A stretch of DNA of 64,000 nt from Oceanicella sp. SM1341. Its GTDB lineage: Bacteria; Pseudomonadota; Alphaproteobacteria; Rhodobacterales; Rhodobacteraceae. This document shows, piece after piece, positions 9,830 through 18,930 of the stretch. The first letter of the stretch is position 1, and every line of letters begins with the position of its first letter. The stretch is taken from contig NZ_QRGC01000001.1 in NCBI RefSeq assembly GCF_003448965.1, positions 62,001 through 126,000 on the forward strand. The letters are read 5' to 3'. The notes under the pieces were generated by a model. The model searched no databases, was not told the DNA's origin, and was given only the letters and a program-made list of their open reading frames with translations. Made by a program: the position numbers and the translations under genes.

Positions 9830-10296
9830 CACTTCGCCTCGTAACGCCCGGATTTACCGCCATCTTTCAGCACGAGGCGGATGTCGGTCACCTGCATCGC
9901 CTTGTCCACCGCCTTCACCATGTCATAGACCGTGAGGGCGGCCACGCTGACCGCGGTGAGGGCTTCCATCTCGACCCCGGTCTGGCCGGTGGTCTTCACC
10001 GTCGCCTCGATCTCCACCCGGTCGGCGCCCAGCGAGAGCTCGAGCGAGACCTTGGAGAGCGCCAGCGGGTGGCACAGCGGGATCAGGTCATGCGTCTTCT
10101 TCGCGCCCATGATGCCGGCGAGGCGGGCGACGGCGAGCACGTCGCCCTTCTTCGCCCGGCCCTCGGCGATCATCGCGAGGGTTTCGGGCGCCATGGTGAC
10201 CGCGCCGCGGGCCACGGCGACGCGCGCGGTGACCTCCTTGGCGGAGACGTCGACCATATGGGCCGCGCCCTTGTCGTCGAAATGGGTGAAGCTCAT
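9829..10296 (-). CDS. moaC: MoaC, cyclic pyranopterin monophosphate synthase
   Basis: A 155-residue enzyme that, after MoaA, makes cyclic pyranopterin monophosphate in the molybdenum cofactor pathway. The signature [20 protein letters not shown] and the [26 protein letters not shown] active-site region are both present. It overlaps trpC by four bases upstream and moeA downstream, so it should be translationally coupled within the tryptophan operon. No moaA is in the window. Confidence 0.96.
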   Translation of the reverse strand: MSFTHFDDKGAAHMVDVSAKEVTARVAVARGAVTMAPETLAMIAEGRAKKGDVLAVARLAGIMGAKKTHDLIPLCHPLALSKVSLELSLGADRVEIEATVKTTGQTGVEMEALTAVSVAALTVYDMVKAVDKAMQVTDIRLVLKDGGKSGRYEAK

Positions 10297-11096
10297 GCGG
10301 GCACCGGGTTCTGCAGCAGGGTTCGGGTGGCGGCGGCGACATCGGCCTCGCGCATCAGGCTCTCGCCGATGAGGAAGGAGCGGCTGCCGCAGGCGGCGAG
10401 GCGCGCGAGATCGGCGGGGGTAAAGAGCCCGCTCTCGCCCACGATCATCCGCTCCGCCGGCACCAGCGGCGCGAGGCGCTCGGTGGTGGCGAGGTCGGTG
10501 GTGAAGGTGCGCAGGTCGCGGTTGTTCACGCCCAGGAGCTGCGATTTCAGGCGCAGGGCGCGCTCCAGCTCGGCCTCGTCATGCACCTCGATGAGCGCGT
10601 CCATGCCCCAGTGGGTCGCGGCATCCTCCAGCTCGGCGGCGAGGCTGTCGGAGACGCTCGCCATGATGATCAGGATGCAGTCGGCGCCGATGGCGCGGGC
10701 CTCGGTCACCTGCCAGGGGTCGTAGAGGAAGTCCTTGCGGATCACCGGCAGGGCGCTGGCCGCGCGGGCGGCCACGAGGAAGGCCTCCTCGCCCTGGAAG
10801 CTCGGCGCGTCGGTGAGCACCGAGAGGCAGGTGGCGCCGCCCGCCTCGTAGGCGCGGGCGATGGCCGGCGGGTCGAAATCCGGGCGGATGAGCCCGCGCG
10901 AGGGGCTGGCCTTCTTGATCTCGGCGATGAGCCCGTAGCGGCCCGCGGCCTCGGCGGCGGCGAGAGCGGCGTAAAAGCCGCGCGGGGCGGAGGCGGCGCG
11001 GGCCTCCTCCTCGAGGGCGCTCAGCGGCCGCGCGGCCTTGCGCGCGGCGATCTCTTCGAGCTTGTAGGCGCGGATGCGCTCCAGGATGTCTGACAT
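10293..11096 (-). CDS. trpC: TrpC, indole-3-glycerol phosphate synthase
   Basis: A 267-residue (beta/alpha)8 barrel that cyclises CdRP to indole-3-glycerol phosphate. Family motifs are visible in order: [47 protein letters not shown], and VGESGLFT. Its start overlaps the trpD stop by one base (TGATG), and its stop overlaps moaC by four bases. It is a stand-alone TrpC with no TrpF fusion. Confidence 0.97.
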   Translation of the reverse strand: MSDILERIRAYKLEEIAARKAARPLSALEEEARAASAPRGFYAALAAAEAAGRYGLIAEIKKASPSRGLIRPDFDPPAIARAYEAGGATCLSVLTDAPSFQGEEAFLVAARAASALPVIRKDFLYDPWQVTEARAIGADCILIIMASVSDSLAAELEDAATHWGMDALIEVHDEAELERALRLKSQLLGVNNRDLRTFTTDLATTERLAPLVPAERMIVGESGLFTPADLARLAACGSRSFLIGESLMREADVAAATRTLLQNPVPA

Positions 11097-12115
11097 CAGC
11101 TTGGCCTTCCGGTCACCTCGGCGAGGGCGCGCACCTTTGCGAGTGCCGCGCCGCTGTCGATGCTTTCGGTTGCGATTTCAACGCCTTCCCGGAGGGAGCT
11201 CGCACGCTGCGCGATGAGGAGAGCGGCAGCGGAATTGAGCAGGACGGCGTCGCGATAGGCGGATTTCGCGCCCTCCAGCAGGGCGCGGAAGGCGGCGGCA
11301 TTCTCGGCCGGCTCGCCGCCGAGAATGGCCTCGAAGGCATGCTGCGGCAGCCCGGCCTCCTCGGGATGGATCTCGAACTCGCGCACCGCGCCATCCTCCA
11401 GCGCCGCCACCGCGGTGGGGCCGGCGATGGAGATCTCGTCGGTGCCGTCGGAGCCATGCACCAGCCAGGCGCGTTCGGAGCCCAGCGCCAGCAGCGTCTC
11501 GGCCATCGGGCGGATCACCTCGGCGTTGAAGGCGCCGGTGAGCTGGCGCTTCACGCCGGCGGGGTTGGTGAGCGGCCCGAGGATGTTGAAGATCGTGCGG
11601 GTGCCGAGCTCGGAGCGCGCCGGCATCACATGGCGCGTGGCCGGGTGGTGCATCGGCGCCATCATGAAGGCGATGCCGCAGGTTTTCAGCGCTTTCTCAA
11701 CCACTTCCGGGCCGACCATCACGTTTACGCCCATGCCGGAGAGCGCGTCGGCAGAGCCGGATTTGGAGGAGAGGTTGCGGTTGCCGTGCTTGGCCACGGT
11801 GACGCCCGCGCCCGCCACCACGAAGGCGGTGGCGGTGGAGATGTTGAGCGTGCCCTTGCCGTCGCCCCCGGTTCCGACGATGTCCATCGCGCCTTCCGGC
11901 GCGCGCACCTTCGCGCATTTCGCGATCATCACCGCGGCTGCGGCGGCGTATTCGTCGACCGTCTCGCCGCGCACGCGCAGCGCCATGAGCAGCCCGCCCA
12001 CCTGCGACGGCGTGGCCTGACCCTCCATGATCAGCGTGAAGGCCGCCTCCGCCTCGGTGCGCGTGAGGGCGCGCTCCGCGGCATGGGCGATGAAGGGTTT
12101 CATGGCGTCGGACAT
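11096..12115 (-). CDS. trpD: TrpD, anthranilate phosphoribosyltransferase
   Basis: A 339-residue enzyme that joins anthranilate to PRPP. The PRPP-binding loop [14 protein letters not shown] and the [17 protein letters not shown] segment are intact, as is [35 protein letters not shown]. The ATG giving MSDAMKPF overlaps the trpG stop by one base. The frame stays open far upstream through trpG, but that is antisense-type coding noise. Stand-alone TrpD, not fused to TrpG. Confidence 0.97.
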   Translation of the reverse strand: MSDAMKPFIAHAAERALTRTEAEAAFTLIMEGQATPSQVGGLLMALRVRGETVDEYAAAAAVMIAKCAKVRAPEGAMDIVGTGGDGKGTLNISTATAFVVAGAGVTVAKHGNRNLSSKSGSADALSGMGVNVMVGPEVVEKALKTCGIAFMMAPMHHPATRHVMPARSELGTRTIFNILGPLTNPAGVKRQLTGAFNAEVIRPMAETLLALGSERAWLVHGSDGTDEISIAGPTAVAALEDGAVREFEIHPEEAGLPQHAFEAILGGEPAENAAAFRALLEGAKSAYRDAVLLNSAAALLIAQRASSLREGVEIATESIDSGAALAKVRALAEVTGRPS

Positions 12116-12693
12116 CAGGCGGCCTCGGTCAGGTTCAGGAAGGTGCGCAGCATCGCGTGGCCATGCTCGGAGGCGATCGACTCGGGGTGGAACTGCACGC
12201 CGTGGATCGGCAGTTCGCGGTGGCTCAGCCCCATGATGGTGCCGTCCTCGAGCTCGGCCGTCACCTCCAGACAGTCGGGCAGGCTCTCGCGCTCCACCAC
12301 CAGGCTGTGGTAGCGCGTGGCGCGGAAGGGCGAGGGCAGGCCGGCGAACACGCCGCGCCCGGCGTGGCGGATCTCGGCGGTCTTGCCGTGCACGATCTCG
12401 TGACAGCGCACCACCCGGCCGCCGAAGGCCTGGCCGATGGTCTGGTGGCCCAGGCACACGCCGATGAGCGGGATGCGGGCCGCCGCCGCCGCCTCGGTGA
12501 GCGAGAGGCAGATGCCGGCCTGGTCGGGGTCGCAGGGGCCGGGGGAGAGCAGGATCGTCTCCGGCTTCAGGGCGAGGGCGGCCTGCACATCGATCTCGTC
12601 ATTGCGCTTCACGAGGCTTGAGACCCCGAGCTCGCCCAAATAATGTACGAGATTGTAGGTGAAGCTGTCGTAGTTATCGATGAGCAGCAGCAT
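12115..12693 (-). CDS. trpG: TrpG, anthranilate synthase glutamine amidotransferase subunit
   Basis: A 192-residue class I glutamine amidotransferase that supplies ammonia to TrpE. The triad is Cys80 (GVCLGHQ), His169 and Glu171 (QFHPES). The N-terminal [21 protein letters not shown] is typical of TrpG/PabA, so use in folate synthesis as well cannot be excluded. It heads the trpG-trpD-trpC-moaC-moeA run. Its partner trpE is about 1.5 kb upstream on the same strand, separated by an oppositely oriented gene. Confidence 0.95.
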   Translation of the reverse strand: MLLLIDNYDSFTYNLVHYLGELGVSSLVKRNDEIDVQAALALKPETILLSPGPCDPDQAGICLSLTEAAAAARIPLIGVCLGHQTIGQAFGGRVVRCHEIVHGKTAEIRHAGRGVFAGLPSPFRATRYHSLVVERESLPDCLEVTAELEDGTIMGLSHRELPIHGVQFHPESIASEHGHAMLRTFLNLTEAA

Positions 12694-12822
12694 GGCAGTC
12701 CGTTTCCTCGCCTGGGCGGGCGGCAGACGTGCTGGCGCGACCCGGTTCGGGCGTATACATGCTCGGGTGACTGTCCGAGGTCAAGCGCTGCAGCGGCGAC
12801 GGCGCCGGGAAGGTGAGGCGAA

Positions 12823-13962
12823 ATGAGCAGGCAAGACGGCCGGGGCAACGGATTCGGACGCGGGCTGGCAACGGGAACGGTGCTGAGCCTGGTGCTGGCC
12901 GGTGCGCTGGCGGTGCTGGGCCCGCCGCCCCCGGCGGAGGATGCGGCGGGGGACGGCACAGCCGAACGCGGGCCGGCTCCCGCGCCGGAAGCCTCGCAGG
13001 CCGGGGCGGCGGGGTCTGAGGCTGTATCACCCGCGCCGGAGACGCAGCAGGCACCGCCCTCGCCGGCGACCCAGGCCGGATCCGACGCCGCGCCGCCGCA
13101 GGTGGCCGCGGCGCCTGCCGGGCCCGCACCGGCGCCGGCCGAGGAAGCACCGCCCGAGGCCGCGGCCCCGGCCGACAGCCTCAATGCCCGCGCACCCGCG
13201 CCCGAGCTTCCCGGCGCGGATGCCGGCGCACAGGCGCCCGTGGCCCCTGGTGGCATGGACCGGGCGTCCGCTGCCGCGCCTTCGGGCGCGCAGCATGCCG
13301 CCGCCCCGGGCACGCCGGCCTGGCAGGCCTACGCCGCCGAGGCAGACGCCGCCGCCCCGGATGATGCGCCCGTGCTCTCGATCCTGCTCGAGGTGCTGCC
13401 CCAGGGCGGGGTGGCGCTGGAGGACCTGGCCGGCATGGGCCTGCCGGTGAGCTTCGTGCTGCCCTCCGACCTGCCCGGGCTCGCGGAGCGCGCGGCGCTG
13501 CTGCGCGGGATGGGTTACGAGCTGTTCCTGCGCCCGGCCGGCGGCAGCGCGAGCGACGGCACCGATGTCGCCGTGGCCCGGCTGGAGACCGCGCTTTCGC
13601 GGGCGCCCGAGGCGGTGGGCGTGATGTTGCCCGCGGGACAGGCCAGCGCCTTGCGCGGCCCTGTCGCGCGCCGCGGCCTCGCGCTGGTGGTGCTTGGTCC
13701 GGAGCGCGGGTCCGAGCCCGCCCAGGGGCCGGAGCTGGAGGTGGCGCGGATGCTCGACGCCGCCAAGGCCGGCGGGACGCAGGAAACCGGCGCCGTGCTC
13801 GAAGACGCGGCCCGGGAGCTCTCGGCCGCCACGGCGCGGAAGGGTGTCGTGCTGCTGGGACACACCTGGCCCGACACCGCGCGGGAGATCCTCTCCTGGG
13901 CGCTGGCGGGCAACGAGGGGCGGGTGGCGCTGGCCCCGGCCACGGCGCAGCTCCCGCGCTGA
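12823..13962 (+). CDS. Membrane-anchored divergent polysaccharide deacetylase-like (YibQ) protein
   Basis: A 379-residue protein with one N-terminal membrane segment (about residues 15-33), a long low-complexity Ala/Pro/Glu/Gly region (about 34-180), and a C-terminal globular domain starting near PVLSILLEVLPQGGVALEDLAGMGLPVSFVLPSDLP. That last stretch resembles the first strands of the divergent polysaccharide deacetylase (YibQ, DUF610) fold, but no metal-binding Asp/His triad is obvious, so it may not be an enzyme. It lies between trpE and trpG on the opposite strand. Assignment rests on fold-level resemblance and is moderate. Confidence 0.55.
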   Translation: MSRQDGRGNGFGRGLATGTVLSLVLAGALAVLGPPPPAEDAAGDGTAERGPAPAPEASQAGAAGSEAVSPAPETQQAPPSPATQAGSDAAPPQVAAAPAGPAPAPAEEAPPEAAAPADSLNARAPAPELPGADAGAQAPVAPGGMDRASAAAPSGAQHAAAPGTPAWQAYAAEADAAAPDDAPVLSILLEVLPQGGVALEDLAGMGLPVSFVLPSDLPGLAERAALLRGMGYELFLRPAGGSASDGTDVAVARLETALSRAPEAVGVMLPAGQASALRGPVARRGLALVVLGPERGSEPAQGPELEVARMLDAAKAGGTQETGAVLEDAARELSAATARKGVVLLGHTWPDTAREILSWALAGNEGRVALAPATAQLPR

Positions 13963-14115
13963 GCCAGCGCGCGAAACCGGGCCGGATTGCGCGGCAGGAG
14001 CGAGGGACCACAGGGGAGCGGAGCCACGGAGCTGCACCGCAGGAGCGAGGCCCCGCGACCGTGCGGCGGGCGCGCGGGGCCGCGCCATCGCGCCGGGAAC
14101 TCTCCGGGAAAGAGC

Positions 14116-14138
14116 GGGCCCGCGGCGAGGGCGGGCCC
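14116..14138 (-). terminator. Hairpin downstream of trpE
   Basis: Perfect 8-bp stem GGGCCCGC / GCGGGCCC with a 7-base loop, beginning 8 bp after the trpE stop. On the minus strand it is followed by GCTCTTTCC, a weak T-rich tail, so this is a plausible but imperfect intrinsic terminator. Confidence 0.55.
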
Positions 14139-14145
14139 GGGGCGC

Positions 14146-15657
14146 TCAGCGGTTGCCGCGGCCGGTGAAGCGCACGGCTTCCTCGGCGGCGCGCATCAGG
14201 GCGCGCGCCTTGTTCACGGTTTCCTGGTACTCGGCCGCCGGATCGCTGTCATGCACCACGCCGCCGCCGGACTGCACGTAGAGCGTGCCGTCCTTCACCA
14301 CGCCGGTGCGCAGGGCGATGCACACGTCCATCTCGCCCGCGGCGGAGAAATAGCCCACGCCGCCGCCGTAGACGCCGCGCTTCTCCTTCTCCAGCTCGTC
14401 GATGATCTGCATCGCCCGCACCTTGGGCGCTCCGGAGACCGTGCCCGCCGGCAGGCCGGAGAGCAGGGCGGCGAGGGCGTCGGTATCGCTCCGCAGCCGG
14501 CCGCGCACGTTGGAGACGATGTGCATCACGTGGCTGTAGCGCTCGATGATGAACTGCTCGTCGGGGTTCACCGTGCCGATCTCGGCCACGCGGCCCACGT
14601 CGTTGCGCCCGAGGTCGAGCAGCATCAGGTGCTCGGCGCGCTCCTTGGGGTCGGCGAGCAGCTCGGCCTCGAGGGCGGCGTCCGCCTCGGGCGTGGCGCC
14701 GCGGGGGCGGGTGCCGGCGATGGGGCGGATGGTCACCTCGCCGTCGCGCACCCGCACCAGGATCTCCGGGCTGGCGCCCACCACCTGGAAGCCGCCGAAG
14801 TCGAAGTAGAACATGTAGGGCGAGGGGTTGGTGCGGCGCAGCGCGCGGTAGAGCGCGAAGGGCGGCATCGGGAAGGGCACCGACCAGCGCTGGCTCGGCA
14901 CCACCTGGAAGATGTCGCCGGCGCGGATGTACTCCTTCGCCTTCGCCACGATCTCGTGGTACTCGGCCTCCGAGGTGTTGGAGACCGGGGCGAGATCGAA
15001 GGTCTCGGCCGACCAGTCGCGCCGCTCGGCGGCGGGCGAGCGGTCGAGATCGGCCACCACGTCCTGCAGGCGCTCGGCGGCGCGGGCATAGGCGGCGCGG
15101 GGCGAGAGCCCGTCCGCGGCCCAGACCGGGGCGACGATGGTCACCTCGTCCTTCACCCCGTCGATGATGGCGATGATGGTGGGGCGCAGCATGATCGCGT
15201 CGGGCAGGCCGAGCGGGTCGGGGTTCACGTCGGGCAGGTGCTCGACATGGCGCACCATGTCGTAGCCGAGATAGCCGAAGATGCCGGCGGCCATCGGCGG
15301 CAGGCCCTCGGGCAGGTCGATCCGGCTCTCCTCCATCACCGCGCGCAGCGAGGCGAGGGGGGCGCGGGTGTCGGGCTCGAAGGCGTCCGCGTCGTAGCGC
15401 GCCTGGCGGTTCACCTCGGCCTGCGCGCCCGCGCAGCGCCACACCAGGTCGGGTTTCATGCCGATGATGGAGTAGCGGCCGCGGATCTCGCCGCCGGTGA
15501 CGGATTCGAGGATGAACGTGTCCTTGCGCCCTGCCGCGAGCTTGAGCATGAGCGAGACCGGCGTGTCGAGATCGGCCGGCAGCACGGTCCACAGCACCTG
15601 GTTCTCGCCCGCCGCGTGCCGGGGCTCGAAGGCGGGGTATCCGGGAAACAGCTCCAT
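14146..15657 (-). CDS. trpE: TrpE, anthranilate synthase component I
   Basis: A 503-residue chorismate-utilising enzyme that, with TrpG, makes anthranilate. The N-terminal domain keeps the tryptophan feedback segment (FILES...GRYS, residues 48-63). The C-terminal domain has the chorismate-binding sequences EYIRAGDIFQVVPSQRW, RPIAGTRPRGATPEAD, and LMLLDLGRNDVGRVAEIGTV. The start lies 2 bp after the ppiD stop, so trpE is probably co-transcribed with ppiD. A hairpin follows the stop. Confidence 0.97.
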   Translation of the reverse strand: MELFPGYPAFEPRHAAGENQVLWTVLPADLDTPVSLMLKLAAGRKDTFILESVTGGEIRGRYSIIGMKPDLVWRCAGAQAEVNRQARYDADAFEPDTRAPLASLRAVMEESRIDLPEGLPPMAAGIFGYLGYDMVRHVEHLPDVNPDPLGLPDAIMLRPTIIAIIDGVKDEVTIVAPVWAADGLSPRAAYARAAERLQDVVADLDRSPAAERRDWSAETFDLAPVSNTSEAEYHEIVAKAKEYIRAGDIFQVVPSQRWSVPFPMPPFALYRALRRTNPSPYMFYFDFGGFQVVGASPEILVRVRDGEVTIRPIAGTRPRGATPEADAALEAELLADPKERAEHLMLLDLGRNDVGRVAEIGTVNPDEQFIIERYSHVMHIVSNVRGRLRSDTDALAALLSGLPAGTVSGAPKVRAMQIIDELEKEKRGVYGGGVGYFSAAGEMDVCIALRTGVVKDGTLYVQSGGGVVHDSDPAAEYQETVNKARALMRAAEEAVRFTGRGNR

Positions 15658-15659
15658 GG

Positions 15660-17537
15660 TCAGCGCATCTGGCTCAGCACGGTGTCGACGGCGTTCATGT
15701 CGACCCGCAGCCCGTCCTCGGCGTTCTCGAGCGCGTAGACATAGGCCTGCATCACGTCCTCGGTCATCGACTGGTCGATCTGCGTCTGGGCCTGGGTCAT
15801 CATCGCCTGGGCCTGAGGGGCGCCGGGGTCGAAGCTCGTCACGTTGCGCAGCTGCAGCACGTAGGAGCCGGTGTCGTCATCGGCCACCGCGACCCCGTTC
15901 GGATCGAGGGTGAAGACGGCGCTCACCGCCTCGGCCGGGAGGTTCTCCACCTGCTGGCTGCGCGTGACCGGGCCCGCGTCGCCCGGGGTGATGCCCAGCG
16001 AGATCGCGGCCCGGCTGAAGGCCTCGCCGCCGGAGATGCGGTCGGCCAGCGCCTGTGCGGCGGCGTGGGCGGACTGGCGCTTCTGCTCGGCCGTCCAGTC
16101 GGCCAGCACGCGGTCGCGCACCTCGTCGAGCGGCTGCACCGCCTCGGGGCGGATGCTGTCCACGCGCAGCACGAAGTAGCGCTTGTCGGCGGTCTGGGTG
16201 AGGTCGGATTCGACCTTCTCCTGCGCGCCGAGCGCGGTCTGGCGGAAGTTGGTGTCGGTCGCAAGGCCGGTGCCGGAACCGTCGGCCGGCACCTCGAGGG
16301 TGGCGAGCTCGAAGGGCGTCTCCTGCGCGATCTCCTCCACCGTGGCGCCGCCGGCGACGAGATCCTCCACCTCGGTGGCGATCCCGGTGGCCCGCTCCAC
16401 GGCATCGCGCGTGGCGAGCGCCTCGTGGATCTCGGCGCGGGCGTCCTCGAAGCTGGTGTGCTGCGGGGCGAGGATGGCGGAGATCTCGAACAGGGCGGGG
16501 CCGAGATCGGTCTCGACCGGGCCGACCACGCCGGGCGCATCGGTGCCGAACACCGGGCCGCGGGCGCTGGCGGCAAGCTGGGTCTCCGCGCGCTCGCCGA
16601 GGTCGATGTCCGAGGGCTCCAGCCCGCGCTCGGCGGCAAGGGCGGTGAGGGTGGTCTCGCCCGCGTCGATGGCGGCCTTCGCGGCCTCGGCATCGGCCTG
16701 GCTCGCGAAGGCGAGGCGGCTGAGGCTGCGGCGCTCGGGGATGTCGTACTGGGCGGCGCGGCGCTCGTACTCGGCGCGCAGGGCGTCCTCCGGCACGTCG
16801 ACATCGGCGGTGAGCTTCGCGGGGTCGAGCAGCGCGTAGGTCACTTCCCGGGTCTCGGGCAGGGTGTAGTCGGCGGAATGCTCGTCGTGCCAGGCCTGCA
16901 GGGTGGCGTCATCGGGGGCGTCCGGCGCCTCGCCGAAGCGGTTTGCCGGCAGCTTCACCCAGGTGAAGCCGCGCTGCTCGTTGCGCCAGGCGAAGATGGT
17001 CTGCAGCAGGCCCTGCGGCGCGGTGATGCCCGAGGCGACGGCGGCGGCGAGGATGTTCTGCTTCACCTCCGAGCCCACGTCCTCGCGCAGGTCCGCCTCG
17101 TCCATCCGCGACTGCTGCAGCACGAGCCGGGCCTGCTGGGCGTTGAACGTGCCGTCCGGGCCCTGGAACTCGGGGATCATCGAGATGCGCTTCTGCACGG
17201 TGGCCATGTCGGCGCCGATGCCGAGGCGCTCGGCCTCCGCGTCGAGTGCCGCACGGCGGGCGAGCTCGGCCAGCACCGCGCGGTCGATGCCGAACTGGCG
17301 CGCCTCGGCGATGGTGATCTGCCGGCCCGCGCGCTGCGACAGCCGCTGAAGCTGGGCGTTCATCGCGTTGGCATATTGCTCGCGGGTGATCTTCTGGTCA
17401 CCGATGCTGCCGATCTCGTTGGAGATCCCGCCGCGCAGCATGTCCGAGATGCCGAAGCCGGCGAGCCCGAAGATCAGGAGCACGAGGATGATCCAGACCA
17501 GGATGTTCGTCGCCTTGAAGCGCATGGAGCCGAGCAT
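15660..17537 (-). CDS. ppiD: PpiD-like periplasmic peptidyl-prolyl isomerase/chaperone
   Basis: A 625-residue SurA-N/parvulin-type folding factor anchored in the inner membrane. One helix is visible at residues 12-32 (ILVWIILVLLIFGLAGFGISD), followed by a SurA_N chaperone region (about 40-170) and a central rotamase-like domain. The rotamase region is divergent, so chaperone activity is safer than isomerase activity. It directly precedes trpE with a 2-bp gap. MLGSMRFKATN is the first in-frame ATG; an ATG four codons later is also possible. Confidence 0.9.
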   Translation of the reverse strand: MLGSMRFKATNILVWIILVLLIFGLAGFGISDMLRGGISNEIGSIGDQKITREQYANAMNAQLQRLSQRAGRQITIAEARQFGIDRAVLAELARRAALDAEAERLGIGADMATVQKRISMIPEFQGPDGTFNAQQARLVLQQSRMDEADLREDVGSEVKQNILAAAVASGITAPQGLLQTIFAWRNEQRGFTWVKLPANRFGEAPDAPDDATLQAWHDEHSADYTLPETREVTYALLDPAKLTADVDVPEDALRAEYERRAAQYDIPERRSLSRLAFASQADAEAAKAAIDAGETTLTALAAERGLEPSDIDLGERAETQLAASARGPVFGTDAPGVVGPVETDLGPALFEISAILAPQHTSFEDARAEIHEALATRDAVERATGIATEVEDLVAGGATVEEIAQETPFELATLEVPADGSGTGLATDTNFRQTALGAQEKVESDLTQTADKRYFVLRVDSIRPEAVQPLDEVRDRVLADWTAEQKRQSAHAAAQALADRISGGEAFSRAAISLGITPGDAGPVTRSQQVENLPAEAVSAVFTLDPNGVAVADDDTGSYVLQLRNVTSFDPGAPQAQAMMTQAQTQIDQSMTEDVMQAYVYALENAEDGLRVDMNAVDTVLSQMR

Positions 17538-17605
17538 GTCTTTCCCTTCACCGTTTCGCGGCTGCTTTTAGGGCCGCGTCCCGGCCCTGTCCAGTTACGC
17601 TTTGT

Positions 17606-18808
17606 TCAGCTTGCCGGCGCGGGCGTGCGCGCCGCGGTGAAGGCCGCCAGCCGGCGGATCATCTCGCCCAGGCCCGCCACGTCGGCATTGGCGAAGGCGA
17701 TGCGGAACTGCCGCTCGCCGCCCGCACCCTCGGGGGTGAACATGGTGCCGGGCAGCAGCAGCAGAGACTGCTCCTCCACCAGCGCCTCGGCCAGCGCGAG
17801 GGAGCTTTCGGGAAACGGGTGCTCGGCATAGGCGAAATAGGCACCGCAGCCGAGCAGCTTCCAGCCGGGCAGGGCGGCGAAGCCTTCCTCCACCGCGGCG
17901 CGGCGGGCCAGGATCTCGCGCCGCTCGCCGGCCACCCAGTCCTTCAGCGTGCGCAGCCCGTGCAGGGCGGCCATCTGGCCGAGCTGGGCGGGGCAGATGG
18001 TCATCGAGTCGAGGAATTTCTCCACCTGCGCGAGGCGCTCCGGGCTCGCCACCATCGCCCCCACCCGGTGCCCGGTGAGGCGGAACACCTTGGAGAAGGA
18101 GTAGAGGTGCACCAGGTTCTCGCGCCAGCGCGGGTCGGTGAAGAGGGCGTGGGGGGCGCCGGAGGCGGAGTGGAAGTCGCGGTAGGTCTCGTCCACCACC
18201 AGGGTGATGCCGGCCTCCTGCGCGAGCTTCAGGAACGCCGCGAGCACGCCCGCGGGATATTCCGCCCCCGTGGGGTTGTTGGGGGTGACGAGCACGATGG
18301 CCTTCACCTTTGCCGAGATCAGCGCGCGGGCCATCTGCGGGTCGGGCACCATGTCGGGGCCGCAGGGCAGGGGCACGGCCTCGATGCCGGCGGTGTCGAG
18401 CCACATCTTGTGATTGAAATACCACGGCGTGGGCAGCATCACCGCCTCGCCGGGCGCGGCGATGGTGGAGATGGCCGCGCAGAAGGCCTCGTTGCAGCCC
18501 GAGGTGATGCAGACGTCCTGTGCCGCGATGCTGCCGCCATAGGCCGCCGACCATTGCGTGGCGATCTCGGCGCGCAGCTCCGGCAGTCCCAGCACCGGGC
18601 CGTAGAGATGCGCCTGCGGGTCTTCGAGGGCCGCGCGGGCGATCTCCTCGCGCAGGGCCAGCGGCGGGCGCTCCACCGGGGCGGCCTGGCTGAGGTTCAG
18701 CAGGGGGCGTTCCGCGGGAAAGCTGCGCCCCGCGATCCAGCGCCGCGCCTCCATCACCGGGGGCGGGAAGGTGGCGTCGATGGTGCGCGAGAACGGGGCG
18801 GTGGGCAT
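17606..18808 (-). CDS. Class I/II pyridoxal-phosphate aminotransferase
   Basis: A 400-residue fold-type I aminotransferase. The PLP-binding Lys is Lys240 in YSFSKVFRLTGHRVG, with TPNNPTGAEYP near 175 and DETYRDF near 206. The ATG was chosen because AGGAG lies five bases before it; a GTG six bases earlier is weaker. The substrate cannot be told from sequence. The gene stands alone, divergent from uup and 68 bp downstream of the ppiD start. Confidence 0.9.
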   Translation of the reverse strand: MPTAPFSRTIDATFPPPVMEARRWIAGRSFPAERPLLNLSQAAPVERPPLALREEIARAALEDPQAHLYGPVLGLPELRAEIATQWSAAYGGSIAAQDVCITSGCNEAFCAAISTIAAPGEAVMLPTPWYFNHKMWLDTAGIEAVPLPCGPDMVPDPQMARALISAKVKAIVLVTPNNPTGAEYPAGVLAAFLKLAQEAGITLVVDETYRDFHSASGAPHALFTDPRWRENLVHLYSFSKVFRLTGHRVGAMVASPERLAQVEKFLDSMTICPAQLGQMAALHGLRTLKDWVAGERREILARRAAVEEGFAALPGWKLLGCGAYFAYAEHPFPESSLALAEALVEEQSLLLLPGTMFTPEGAGGERQFRIAFANADVAGLGEMIRRLAAFTAARTPAPAS

Positions 18809-18930
18809 GGTCACTCCTGCGTGTTTTTCCGCACCCTACGCGCCGTCACGGCGAATGCAACGAGGATCGGGCTCCGCGGGGCCACGCCCCCCGTTGACCG
18901 CGCCGCGCCGCCGCGCTACGGCCTTGGCGC

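Noticed and set aside
7142-9844. 900-codon open frame on the plus strand
   Set aside because: It runs antisense to lexA and moeA and through the end of comEC in another frame; no family features.
11096-12457. trpD starting about 340 bp further upstream
   Set aside because: The extra part is an alternative frame of trpG. The ATG at 12115 overlapping the trpG stop is the family start.
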